Source: Fragum whitleyi
Taxonomy: Eukaryota > Mollusca > Bivalvia > Cardiida > Cardiidae
NCBI GenBank assembly: GCA_948146395.1
Contig: OX411546.1
Coordinates: forward strand, 19,857,158-19,921,157
DNA length: 64,000 bases
Direction of reading: 5' to 3'
The first letter of the stretch is position 1. Each line of letters opens with the position of its first letter. Position numbers and translations under genes: made by a program. The notes beneath the pieces were generated by a model. The model had not been told where the DNA came from. It ran no database searches and saw only the letters and a list, made by a program, of their open reading frames with translations. This document shows, piece by piece, positions 22,901 to 31,407 of this stretch.

Positions 22901-25900
22901 GTTGTCCTGTACTAGAATCAATCTCAATTATTTTTCAAATAATTATTTTACTGAGTTCCCAGAAGGTTCCTTTTCGCGTGACAGGTCTCATATTTTACAT
23001 AACCTCATTGACTACTATTCATACAGATACATCAATTTTGCATGTTCAGATGAAAACAAGCTTATTTCCATAGATCCAAAGGTTTAATTTAACTTGATCG
23101 TTGAACAAATGTGTGGATAAAATACCCTTAACATTTGACTTGCCACCGCTTTCATCTGAAAACGCGAAAATTTATTTTGCTTCGACTGACGTGGCAGAAA
23201 ATATACTCAGTTCCAAAAGAAAGTGTGCACTTTTAAAATTCGAATATCTCGAAATAAAATCAATGTACCGTCACAAAATTTTGCATGAAAAACCTCAACA
23301 CTATTGACCATCAATACTTTGAGAAATAAGGCATACGGAACTCATTGACTTTGGGCTAGTAAAGGATCCTTGATTTTGAGTGATTTGCTTTTGTATCCAA
23401 CAGTTGATGAATGGCTTTTTTGGAATCGCATTCAGTTAAATTTCTGTGACCTACCTTGTAATAAATTCACATCTGAATGACAAATACACACTATAAAACA
23501 ACGTAGGTTGACGTACAAATTTCGTGTGTTGGCGAAAATTAACCCCGTGCGAAGAAAACTTTCCATAAAATTGAATTACCATTCATATTCCAATAGAAAT
23601 CGTATGTATTCGCTTGGGCTTCCACTGTTACGTATCAAATAATATTGTATAACACTTTTGCACCGTTGTATCTGACGTTATTGACCAATCAACGTAGCGA
23701 TTTATAACGTTGACGCTGGTGTGACGTCTAAAAGTAAACTAAAACTTCTGTTTTGAAATGGTAGGGAGTCCCTAGTCAAACTAGGAAATACCTTTAAAGC
23801 AAATTTCTCATTACCAGAAAAGGAATTCTAGAAGGGCCAATCTCAACATTATATGTGCTGAAGAAGTGCCCACAGTATACGCAACTTTTTTCGAAATCGG
23901 ATTTCATGCCTAGTTTCTAAAGGGTCATATCTAAAACATGCAATAGATTTTACACGCAAGAGCTCCTCCAACTTGCAAAAAAACAAGGAAAACAAAAAAG
24001 GGAAACTGCACACTTTCTTTTGGAACTAAGTATATTTTATGGTGTACCCAATGCTTTTTCGGTAATATGAACATATTTACCATGTGTGGGATTTTAACCT
24101 TATATAGATATGTGATGGGCCTCTTGTAAGTAAATCTAATGTCTTGATATTAATAATAAAAAAGCAGCTTACATGGCATTATTTCTGCTTGTATTACCAA
24201 CAGGGAGGTAACATTCCGACCACAGTGCCGACACCAATAATCGACCCGACAGTGTTACTAGCTGCTAGTGGGGGAGACTTACTTGATAACATACAAGATA
24301 CTGCAAGTGATATGGCCGATACAGCTAACGATATAAGAGAAAACTCTATGGATGTACTATCTGACGCAGCTGAAAATGTTGCAGATTTTTTTGATGTAGA
24401 CAGACCAGACAGCCCTCTAGAATCGTTGAGCGATATCATTGAAGATCAAACAGAAGCTCGACAAGATTTGGTGGAAAACATCTTAGAATCTACTGAAGAA
24501 CGAAGAGAAAATGTGAACAAAGCCATTGAAGATGCAGTAGAAGCACTTGAAGAATCGTTGGAAGCTTTAACTGAAGGAGATGATACTGGGTCAGATAACG
24601 ACGATCTTGATATTGATGATGTGCTTGAAAAATCTGGGGACGTGGAGGAAATACTGGACGATATTCTTGATGACTCAGATGATGCTGATGATGACAAGGA
24701 TGACGATAAAGAAAACGACAATGATAATGATAATGATGATAATGACAAAGTTGACGATGATGATGACGATGACGATAAAGACGACAGTGATGACGACAAG
24801 GATGATGAGGACATTGAGAAGGATGATGACGATAAAGACGACAAGGTTGACGGCGATGATGACGACGATAAAGACGGCGATAATGACGACGATGATGACG
24901 ACGACAAAGATGACAATGATGACGACGATAAAGACGACGATGATAAAGACGACGATGATAAAGACGACGATAAAGACGACGATGATAAAGACGATGATAA
25001 AGACGACGATGAAGACAAGGATGACGACAAAGACGACAAGGATGACGATAAAGACGACGACAAAGAAAATGACAAAGATGATGACAAAGATGATAATGAT
25101 GATGACGATAACGATACGGATGATAATGATGGCAGAGATAATGACAAAGATGACAGAGATAACACAGACGACCGTGATGACGATTTTGAAACAAAAGGCG
25201 ATAGTGGTGATGTAGATGACGTTTTAGAGAATCTTACAGAAAACATTCAAGATATGTCCGAGGACACCTTAGAAAGGGTAGCCGAAGCCATTGAGGACAC
25301 TTCAGATGCAGTTCATGATGCTTTAGAAGACACTTCGATGGATAGAGGTAAATGATGTATGCATATTTCATAAGTTGACAAAAATTTTGCAGCGAAAAAA
25401 AGGGATTATAGAAAATCTTTTGAATTGCGCTAAGGCCTACGGGATAAATATTTATGAGTTTTTAAAACAATATGAAAATAGAAGTAGCTATATTTCAAAC
25501 AATTTAACAGTGAAAATTGAAACACATTGAAACAGGTTAATGTTTTAAAGTTTAAGCAAATTGTGCATTGAAACTCGAATATATATAATTAAAATGCTTA
25601 AATCTTTTTTTTGGAAAAACAGTTCATGACGGTAGCTTGTCATTTGGCGACCTAAGTCTCGTTAGTCTTCTGTAATTGGGTCAGTGCAGGACATTTCCAA
25701 CAATTTCATGCGTGGGTGATTGACATACATTTTGATGCCAAGGTAACCTCTCAGTGTAATAAGAATACTTACTGACTGCCTGGAAATGTGTTTCTTAACT
25801 ACCAATACGGCGCAAAGTGAAGAGTCTGGTCAGGCTGTGTGGCTGCACAGGCTTGCCAGAGGCTTTGCTTTGCGCACATGTGAAATCGTTGGAAATGGTA

Positions 25901-28871
25901 CGCACAGGCTCAATTATGGGATTTTAGTTACCCAATGTACCGCTAAGTTGAGTATCCAAATAGACTAGTAATAGTGTATGTTTGTAGTAGTGACTCCACA
26001 CGAGTCCGCTAGTATTGCCCTAGATATTGAAAGTATTCGTATATTGGGTATCCTTGTAGACAAGGCAGGCGATATTATTGACGAAGCTGCTAGCTTAGTA
26101 CAGGATACCTTTTCAATTTCAAGAGAACAGCCATATGAGTATTTCTAGGAGGTATGTAAGGTTGAAATGCGGTCGCATGCGAGAAAAGTAATGCCTGGCA
26201 TGATTCTCTTTTGCATGGAAATGTTCATTGCATGTTTAATATGATTTACATTTTACTAAATGTTAATTTATATCATATATGTATTATATCCAACTTAAAG
26301 GTAAACTAACACATTCAATTTTATTTGAATTCATATATGATGCAATTCTGGAAGTAGAAATGAAAATATTTACATTTGAAAAAAACTACTTTTAATATAC
26401 TTGTATCATAAATGGTGTTTATGTGTATGGCGGTAGACGTTAGCCTGAATTTGGGTACATGTAATACATTTAGCCTTGTTTTCAATAGAGAATATCCACC
26501 AGGTATATCCCTGTCTTGCAAATGTGAGGGATAACTATTTCAGTAAATGGGATCCAGGGAATGCATATAAAATCATAGAACTATTGTCTATGTAAGAACA
26601 CAAATATAATGTTCGGTTCTCTAATTTTTACCACGTATAGGATTGGATAGATTTTAAATTCACCCTGTTGCAAAGAAATCCCCGCTATATGTATCCGTTT
26701 TATCTATCTTTTGGTAGACAAGTATCCAGATGGTGTGGCCTTGGTATTGGATATTTTGTTATAGATTATCTTTGCGATTTGTAATTTTAAGTAATTACAG
26801 AATGAATACTGCGTGAAGACTCCGTGTTAAACAAAATGTGCCCAGTCTTATGCAAATAGTCCATTTTGGAAGCTGCAAAACGTACAGTTAACAACATCGT
26901 GAGATTGACATTCATCTCAGTCAAAACCATTCCAAATCACTTTCACAGCACTCCATTGATTTATTCCAAATACTCACTCAAACTATTCAAAAATGCTCCA
27001 AACTCACCGTTCAAAATAAATATAAATAGAACAAACGCGATTTTAATGACACAATTGAAATTGTAGGCGTCTGATTGGCTCGTGAAGATATAATAAGATA
27101 TCATTTATAGAACTTGTATGCACATTTAATTGAAGGGAGGTACCAAATATCTAATCCTGAACAAAATTAGCGGTATTGGATCACTTCCCATAAATTTCAC
27201 TCAACATTCGCACCTCATTCAATTTCACTCCAAACTCTTTCCAAAATCATCCACCTTGTCAATTACATAATTGTTGTTAACTGTATCTATCCTTGTCAAA
27301 CAGAGCAGATTCACATGACTTGACAAAATTGAATTCCTTTGCTCTTTGTATATTTCCAAAGCCTAGAATTCTAAGTTTAATATTATGTTTATGTTCCAGA
27401 TATTATTTCTTGCTTGCCTATGTTGGATTCGATTTATTTTCAAATGCATGTATATAATTCAGGAGGTGGCTCAATTTTTCCCCCATTTTTAAACTTCTCT
27501 TCGCCAGTCCTTATTTCTTTACAGATCTAAATTTCTTTTTTGTTAAAAGGACCAATGTGTATATCTTTTTTCCTGTGGGTTGTATAAAAATAGGTAACAT
27601 TTTTAAGGCATGTCCTTTTGAATTTAAAAAAAAAACTGCTTTGAATTTCTGAACATTAAGCCATTTTTTCATTTCTATAAGATTAAAAACAAAGCTTGGA
27701 AATTGAATTGATTAAAAACGCAAAGAAAAAGACAAATTTATTTAACCGATTAATTATTTCAGTCATTCCATTGTAATGACGGGTTACTAACGTCCCTTTA
27801 TGTCATCTTTGATGTAAAATATTATGCAGGTAAATGGAAACTAGGTCTTCAGTTGCATCAACCTTAATTTCCAAGAATCGATTCTTACTTCTTTCAGATT
27901 CGGATGGAAATTCAGATATCGATATGGATAGTATTAACCCGATGGACAATTTTAAAGATCTGACTGACAATATTGCTGATGGATTCGGTGAAGTAAATGA
28001 AGACTCAAAAGACATATTAGGAGAAAAAGAGGATAAAGACACAATAGAGAAAATGTCAAAAATTTTCCTTGATGACTCTCTCGACTTTTTGAACATAGCA
28101 GAAAAAGATCTCCCAAGATTTGAAAACATTGGCAACAAGTTAGGATCTGTATTTGATAATATTGAGATTCCGGACATACCAAGCTTTGATTTCAATGATA
28201 AAATAGATCATGTCGGAGATAAAATTGGGTCGTCACTTGGAGACATAGAAGTTCCAGAACTTTCAATAGACATCCCTACTTTTGATATAAAAAGTGCAAT
28301 CGGAGATCTTGACGTCTCTGTACCCAAGCTTGATTTAGAATTATCTAAACCGGATATTAAGGATACGGTTGATAATATGGCTGAAACTGTTTCAAAAGGA
28401 TTTTCGAATTTCGATTTAATGGATGGAATCCGGGAAATCGGCGAATCAGTGATGAATCTCGACGTTGATATTCCAAAGTTTAATATAAAAGACACAATAG
28501 AAGACGCATCGGATAAGTTATCTGGTGATTTGCCAAGTGTTGATATTGGCGAGAAAATATCTAGTCCAGATTTTGAATCACCAGAAATTAACGATGTAGC
28601 AGAGAATACATTCGAAACTGTGAAAGAAACTGCAAAAGATCTAAGTGTTGAACCGGAATTTAATTTTGATTCAGATATGATGAGTGACTCGTTTAGTAGA
28701 ATTGGTGACCATATTAGTGACTTTTCATCTATGCCTTTTGCCGATAGGCCTTCGCCGGACTTCTCCACTCCAGAATTTAACCTAGATTCATCAATGTTTT
28801 CAGACTCTAATTTAGATAATACACAATTCAGTGATATGTCCTTTGGAAATTATAGAAACGGAGAATGGTAA
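10874..28871 (+). CDS. Asp-rich single-pass membrane protein gene, five exons, 819 aa
   Basis: Proposed join: 10874-10969, 12459-12602, 22325-22426, 24204-25347 and 27898-28871. This totals 2460 nt, or 819 codons plus TAA. All introns are GT-AG; the first three junctions are phase 0 and the last is phase 1 on both sides, making one Asp codon across it. Predicted product: cytosolic residues 1-44, a type II signal anchor at about 45-69 (basic residues precede it), acidic amphipathic segments at about 120-265, an Asp/Lys/Asn-rich tract at about 266-442, more acidic helices, then a C-terminal part (about 540-819) with repeated D-I/V-x-I/V-P motifs. No catalytic domain is recognised. Binding Ca2+ or mineral through the Asp tract, as in acidic shell-matrix proteins, is an inference from composition. 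An intracellular acidic scaffold is the alternative. Transcript evidence would settle the exon joins. Confidence 0.75.
11196..11330. mobile_element. Family A foldback element, copy 2
   Basis: Diverged copy: CCTGCGTTCAAAG start, CCCCGCTTTGCACC left core, loop, then AAAAGGGGTACC and a weak right end near ACGAAGGGC. It lies within intron 1. Confidence 0.7.
12113..12243. mobile_element. Family A foldback element, copy 3
   Basis: Well-preserved palindrome: CTGCGTTCAGGATGACAAAA left, GTCATCATGAACGCAGGGC right, with GCACACAAAAGCGTGTGC at the centre. It lies just upstream of exon 2. Confidence 0.85.
12459..12602 (+). CDS. Exon 2: membrane-anchor exon of the Asp-rich gene
   Basis: Acceptor TTTCTTTCGCAG, donor GTGAGTAA, 48 codons, phase 0 at both ends. 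The reading EAVLKANARTKK is followed by a ~25-residue hydrophobic run (WLTFSVVFGSLAVLAITGI and on) and then the charged NLSRDDEKL. Lys and Arg before the run and acidic residues after it predict N-in, C-out orientation. Confidence 0.8.
12850..13096. mobile_element. Family G element, copy 1
   Basis: Ends are marked by TGTGCGTGGCATTTCCAAC on the left and an inverted GGAAATGTTACGCACATGC on the right. The centre has a CAGCCTGTGCATCCGCACAG palindrome. Related copies are at 25672 and 31150. No ORF. Confidence 0.65.
13757..13812. repeat. Hairpin element, family J copy 1
   Basis: CTCGTAACTACAGCTT pairs with the following AAAGCTGTAGTTACGG across a 4-nt loop. The better copy at 34451-34510 shares the plan, with ACCAAAA and GGT flanks. 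Confidence 0.6.
14768..14885. mobile_element. Family A foldback element, copy 4
   Basis: Ends GCCCTGTGTTTAG and CATCCTGAACGCAGGGC, with subterminal CCGTTTGCAAA...TTTGCAAACAG. The left end is more diverged than the right. Confidence 0.8.
15201..15232. repeat. Short perfect hairpin
   Basis: AGAAGAAATTGCTT is followed by its complement after a 4-nt loop. It lies in intron 2 and is not part of any family I recognised. Confidence 0.6.
16098..16295. mobile_element. Family C foldback element, copy 1
   Basis: TAATTGTTTGTTTCAGTGTA on the left is inverted on the right as CTCGAAAAGCAAACAATTAT. Inner arms carry GAGTGAAAATATAGCTTTTG and GTGAACAACAAAAGC. It is shorter and more diverged than the copy at 18115. 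Confidence 0.7.
16835..16886 (+). other. Possible alternative (poison-type) exon in intron 2
   Basis: A long pyrimidine tract (about 16770-16820) ends in CGCTAG, followed by 52 nt and the donor GTAAGA. Joined after exon 2 in phase 0 it would add ten residues and then TAA, giving a short membrane protein without the acidic part. The 52-nt length also breaks the frame. It could equally be a chance pair of splice-like sites. Confidence 0.2.
16930..17425. repeat. Dispersed repeat matching pieces near both sides of the retrotransposon
   Basis: Its left part resembles 130-235 and its right part (17200-17345) resembles 8940-9108. No ORF or clear terminal repeats. It may be the reference copy of an older element. 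Confidence 0.5.
17689..17820. mobile_element. Family A foldback element, copy 5
   Basis: Strong palindrome with CCCCGCTTTGCACATG / GTGCACAAAGCGGGG at the core, GACAAAACGGTGCAAAC left and TTTGCGCCGTTTTGTC right. One of the least diverged copies. Confidence 0.85.
18115..18575. mobile_element. Family C element, copy 2 (longest uninterrupted)
   Basis: The left ~210 bp is a palindrome, with TATAGCTTTTGTTGTTCACG arms around a GAGTGGCGGAGCCACGAGTG centre and outer ATAATCGTTTGTTTGAGTGT. The right ~240 bp is a unique tail with CATCGTGACGTCAC and GATTATCAAGTGATAATC. An inverted copy of the whole appears at 20484-21370. No ORF. Confidence 0.75.
19354..19484. mobile_element. Family A foldback element, copy 6
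   Basis: Diverged: TACTGCGTTCAAAATG left end, CCCCACTTTGTACGC / GCGTGCAAAAGCGGG core, ATAAACGCAAGG right end. Confidence 0.7.
19575..19705. repeat. Trinucleotide low-complexity tract (TTA/TAG/ATC)
   Basis: Imperfect runs of TTA, TAG and ATC or ATT in intron 2. The stop-free minus-strand frame through it is a by-product. Confidence 0.85.
20484..21370 (-). mobile_element. Family C element, copy 3, inverted and split by a family B insertion
   Basis: 20484-20625 matches the reverse complement of the tail of the 18115 copy, and 20946-21370 matches its remainder, including the CTCGTGGCTGCGCCACTGG hairpin centre. The intervening 20628-20945 is a family B element. A 63-bp tandem duplication (ACAGTAGATGAGACAC at about 21080 and 21143) is specific to this copy. 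Confidence 0.75.
20628..20945 (+). mobile_element. Family B foldback element, copy 2, nested in family C
   Basis: Shares the full plan of 9110-9445: GATATTTTTTATGATATCAT, CGACGAAAACAAGGCAAAT, then the palindrome around GTCTCGGCAGAGCCTCGAC. Its location inside an otherwise continuous family C copy shows that it inserted later. Confidence 0.8.
21590..21856. mobile_element. Family D element, truncated copy
   Basis: Keeps the GGGAGGTAATAAATATCGCC central hairpin and the right arm ending CAATTTCACTATGTTTTTAA. The left arm is reduced to an AGCGTTTAATTTG remnant. Confidence 0.7.
22325..22426 (+). CDS. Exon 3 of the Asp-rich gene
   Basis: Acceptor TCTCTATTTTCAG, donor GTAAGAAC, 34 codons, phase 0. 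It reads PQVNAHSGRGDALTGQSMGG and ends GKKMLDGNVNLM: a Gly/Gln-rich juxtamembrane linker with an incidental RGD. It is supported by splice sites and frame rather than by similarity. If RGD is exposed it would be extracellular under the predicted topology. Confidence 0.65.
22758..22987. mobile_element. Family E terminal-inverted-repeat element, copy 1
   Basis: Left end GACCCGTCACGCGAAATGAG, right end TTCCTTTTCGCGTGACAGGTC. A better-matched copy lies at 41219-41464. It carries no ORF. Confidence 0.8.
23198..24038. mobile_element. Family H element, copy 1 (841 bp)
   Basis: Imperfect terminal inverted repeats of about 35 bp: AAAATATACTCAGTTCCAAA left and TTTTGGAACTAAGTATATTT right. A second copy in opposite orientation is at 55334-56165. 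The interior has no intact ORF. The length and long diverged ends suggest a non-autonomous DNA transposon of unknown superfamily. Confidence 0.75.
24204..25347 (+). CDS. Exon 4: acidic helices and Asp tract of the Asp-rich gene
   Basis: The acceptor CAG ends at 24203, and the donor is taken as GTAAATG at 25348. Reading through it instead would add Gly-Lys and a stop at 25353-25355, an alternative C terminus. The exon encodes 381 residues: a hydrophilic opening (GGNIPTTVPTPIIDP), amphipathic acidic segments with regular Ile/Leu/Val spacing (LLDNIQDTASDMADTANDI; LVENILESTEERRENVNKAI), then about 175 residues of Asp with interspersed Lys, Asn and Glu, then LENLTENIQDMSEDTLERV. The Asp tract is coded by GAY and AAR triplets in a near-repetitive array, so length variation between alleles is likely. 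Confidence 0.8.
24660..25190 (+). repeat. GAY/AAR coding minisatellite (Asp-Lys tract)
   Basis: Irregular tandem repeats of GACGACGATAAAG-type units in exon 4. Because the array lacks stop codons in several frames it produces long spurious ORFs on both strands. Confidence 0.9.
25672..25922. mobile_element. Family G element, copy 2
   Basis: Left GCAGGACATTTCCAACAATT, inverted right GAAATCGTTGGAAATGG. The centre has GGCGCAAAGTGAAGAGTCTG and the inverted GAGGCTTTGCTTTGCGC. Confidence 0.65.
26883..27285. mobile_element. Family D foldback element, copy in intron 4 (full length)
   Basis: Family description: about 370-545 bp, ends TACAGTTAACAACATCGTG and its complement, followed inside by (A)AATTGAC. 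Arms are rich in CACTCA/CATTCC words, and the middle is a ~70-nt hairpin between AAAGGGAGGTA and TACCTCCCTTT. This copy has both ends and a slightly decayed centre. The ends form TTAAC/GTTAA palindromes and there is no ORF, so it is MITE-like; the superfamily is unknown. Confidence 0.8.
27898..28871 (+). CDS. Exon 5: C-terminal exon of the Asp-rich gene
   Basis: It encodes the end of the junction Asp codon plus 323 residues, stop TAA at 28869-28871. Acidic helical segments (DNFKDLTDNIADGFGEV; ISDFSSMPFADRP) alternate with a motif recurring at roughly 35-50 residues: DNIEIPDIPSFDF, GDIEVPELSIDIPTFDI, DLDVSVPKLDLEL, LDVDIPKFNIKD. The D-I/V-x-I/V-P-x-hydrophobic-D/N pattern recalls AHNAK-type repeats; shared ancestry is not shown. 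The chosen acceptor drops the first 21 codons of the open frame and restores phase with exon 4. Confidence 0.8.
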
Positions 28872-29105
28872 ACACAAGAAATAATTTAATTTTAACTCAT
28901 TTCATCATTGAAACATTTTTTCACAATACTACACCAAATTGTCTTATGTTTTCGAGTATTTAATAACTAATTAATAGTAATTTTGATAATGATAGTAATC
29001 TTCTTACTTGATTATTAGAAATATTTATTTGAAGTAGATTAAGATTTTACTCCTATCAAAGACTCGCTTATTTTGCAACCAGAGAAAATTGTATTAAATA
29101 ATCCA

Positions 29106-29111
29106 AATAAA
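29106..29111 (+). promoter_or_regulatory. Candidate poly(A) signal of the Asp-rich gene
   Basis: AATAAA 235 nt after the stop codon, followed by an A-rich then T-rich stretch. It is the first canonical hexamer I found after the stop. Confidence 0.5.
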
Positions 29112-29557
29112 AAAGTTTAAGATACTTGGTCAAAATCTAAAGATGAACAATAGAACACGATGATGTCTCTAGCCTGGTTGGACAGTGTACGCTTTCAATC
29201 TCCATTTCTGCCATATTATTAATGCATATTTTAATGTTCATGAGAGTGTTTGTAAGAATGTTTATTTATCTTTTGATTAGCGATAACTTTAAATAAGATT
29301 CGAAACTCGTATTTGTATGAAGAATTTGTACGATGAAGAAACCGCGGAAAGCTTATATTTTTTTTCTAAACGGGTGCATATGCACTTGTCTTTTCATTAT
29401 CGAAGAAATAACTTTGTGTTACCTCGTCTCTAGCTTAGTAGATAAGTTCTTATGAAAACAACGGCGCAATCACGTTAACTGAGTATTATTAAAGGGGAAT
29501 ATGTCACCAAATACGAAGGGTCTATAGAGCACGCTGGTCGTGATCATTGGCTATTAT
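29112..29557. other. Gene-free stretch after the Asp-rich gene
   Basis: No exon, repeat family or structure recognised. Confidence 0.4.
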
Positions 29558-29956
29558 TAGAGCTGAGACAAGTACTCGAGTACCCGAATCCTGAATCATA
29601 ACCTGGTACCCGCACGATGTACCTTTGGGAGTCAACTTCAGAAGCAAATTGAAGACTGTTTAAAACAGTCTTCAATTCTTTTCTGAAGTTGATTTCTACA
29701 TTGTCGTACGGGCATACATCAGATAGTTTTGAGAGTCCCGGCTACTTATTTGTGAGTAACAGACTCGCAACACTCGCGTCCGGAAAAAAACAACGTCGGA
29801 TTTTTGTGTTTGAACCCATTTACAGAAATTATGGGTTCACCTTTGTATTTAGTTGATGATATAAATACATGGACAGTTAACATCGGGTACTCAAGTACTC
29901 GATGGAAACAATATCTCGGGTACTCGGGTACAAAATTTCTACTCGTCCCAGCTCTA
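29558..29956. mobile_element. Foldback element with TAGAGCTGRGAC ends
   Basis: Left end TAGAGCTGAGACAAGTACTC and right end CTACTCGTCCCAGCTCTA are inverted. Subterminal GTACTCGAGTACCCGA is inverted as TCGGGTACTC. An inner hairpin (about 29633-29697) pairs CAACTTCAGAAG with CTTTTCTGAAGTTG. hAT-like short elements often have such ends, but no 8-bp target duplication is clear. Confidence 0.75.
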
Positions 29957-29959
29957 GAT

Positions 29960-30181
29960 ATCATCAGAATTTGTAATCCTTTGGCATTCATTTTTTAAAG
30001 GACAATTTCGACAATAAATGTAGAAGAATATTTTCAAACGATTAATATTATATGGAAATTCATCGGAGCTATCACCAGAATTTGTAATCTTTTGGCATTC
30101 ATTTTTAGAAGGACAATTTCAACAATACATGTAGAAAAATATATTCAAACGATTAAAATTATATGGTTATTCATCAGAACT
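29960..30181 (+). repeat. Two-copy 111-bp tandem duplication
   Basis: Units start at 29960 and 30071, sharing CAGAATTTGTAATC, TTTGGCATTCATTTTT and TTCAAACGATTAA. Only substitutions separate most of the two units. Confidence 0.85.
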
Positions 30182-30689
30182 AATCTAAGGACTGTTCTTC
30201 CTTTGTTTTTGGATTTCTGATGCTTGCTTACTCTATATTAAATATATTATATTTGCACATTGTTCCTGAAAAAAGACGGCAATGAATTATTAAAAAGATT
30301 CAAAGTCCATTTCTTTAGTGGAAAACAGGTGAAAATTATATCAAACTATGGTTTATCTACAAAATATAATAATATTTATAAGTTGGCGAGTGCTTGAAAT
30401 GTTTTGTTTTACATTTGGAGCTGGTCTCCGTTTTCGTTCGTTTTTATAGAAAATGTGCACTAAACAGTGAGAAACGAAGTAAACAATTAAAAAGATAAAA
30501 ATAGAAATAATTGTGTCAAAGAAAGCTTTCGTTCCTTTCGATACATTTCGAGTTTTAGATGTTCTTATATTCGAAATGTTAGCAATTTTGAATTTTGACT
30601 TGGTTTGAAGTCAAAAATACAAACATGAATAAATGAAAACATGACAGTTTTCCATGTTATGTATTTGGTAATGGTGTTGATCTGTAACC
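30182..30689. other. Gene-free stretch
   Basis: AT-rich, nothing recognised. Confidence 0.4.
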
Positions 30690-30965
30690 GCCGCCGTCAT
30701 AGCGCAGTTGGTAGCGCGTCAGACTGTCAACCTAGAGGTCCCTGGTTCGATCCCCGACGGCGGCATTCATTCTATCGACTATTTGTCTCTCATTAATGGG
30801 TTGATAATCGTAGACCTATGTGAGATAGTAGCTGTAGGCTAGGAAAGGAAGTGATGGTTGTACTGGTGAGAGAAATACTAGGAATCCATTGTTATGTGCT
30901 CCAGCCGCCGCAATATCACTGATTCATGTTGAAATCTGCGTTAAACTCCATTGAATCAATCAATG
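30690..30965 (+). mobile_element. tRNA-derived SINE, copy 1
   Basis: The head (30690-30764) has a 7-bp acceptor-like pairing GCCGCCG/CGGCGGC, an A box in TAGCGCAGTTGG and a B box in GGTTCGATCCC. The D stem is intact, but the anticodon stem and part of the T stem do not pair, so it is not a functional tRNA. The body ends with CCGCCGCAATATCACTGA and GCGTTAAACTCC, then short TCAA repeats. The tail type, known from molluscan SINEs, also occurs at 44618 and 63700. Pol III transcription and LINE-driven copying are family knowledge. Confidence 0.8.
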
Positions 30966-31149
30966 GTCCGTTAACGTTTTAGGTTTGGGAGGGCAGTAGG
31001 GCGAAAATGAGATGTCAGATAGATTTATTGGATGGTTACATCAAAGACAATGCTGCTTTGGGAATAAGATCCTTAGTTTTCCACCAAACAATCCTGGTAT
31101 CCGAAACGTTTCTTCGGCATAGTCCATAAAATATTTACGTTGTCAAAGA

Positions 31150-31407
31150 TATTCTCATTTCATCCTGTGCGTGACATTTCCAACAATTTGAAATGTTCGT
31201 TTGAAACGTTGAGTAGCGTAGACAGCCATATACTGTACAAATAGAGTCACCTGATGGTCTACAGATACAGTCTGAGACCTTATATATGTACATGTAAGCG
31301 CAAAGTGAGGACTCTGGTCAGACTGTGCCGATGCACAGGTTTATAAGCGTCTTAACTTTGCGCCTATTAAAAATTGTTGGAATGCCCTGGCTCATTTGTA
31401 ATTATCA
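31150..31407. mobile_element. Family G element, copy 3
   Basis: GTGCGTGACATTTCCAACAA left, inverted AAAATTGTTGGAATGCC right. Centre: AGCGCAAAGTGAGGACTCTG with the inverted TTAACTTTGCGCC. Confidence 0.65.

Larger units (their letters stand above)
22427..24203 (+). other. Intron 3 of the Asp-rich gene
   Basis: Begins GTAAGAAC and ends GTATTACCAACAG. It contains a family E element (22758-22987) and a family H element (23198-24038), which fill most of it. Confidence 0.65.
25348..27897 (+). other. Intron 4 of the Asp-rich gene
   Basis: Phase 1 at both ends; the acceptor is TTACTTCTTTCAG. It holds a family G element (25672-25922) and a family D element (26883-27285). The rest is AT-rich, and no extra exon is evident. 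Confidence 0.65.

Noticed and set aside
24446..25246. Long Ser/Leu-rich and His/Cys-rich minus-strand ORFs and a Met/Thr-rich plus ORF
   Set aside because: They are other frames of the GAY/AAR array of exon 4; repetition removes stop codons in several frames.
30690..30764. Functional tRNA gene
   Set aside because: The acceptor and D stems pair, but the anticodon stem does not, the T stem is imperfect, and a SINE body follows.
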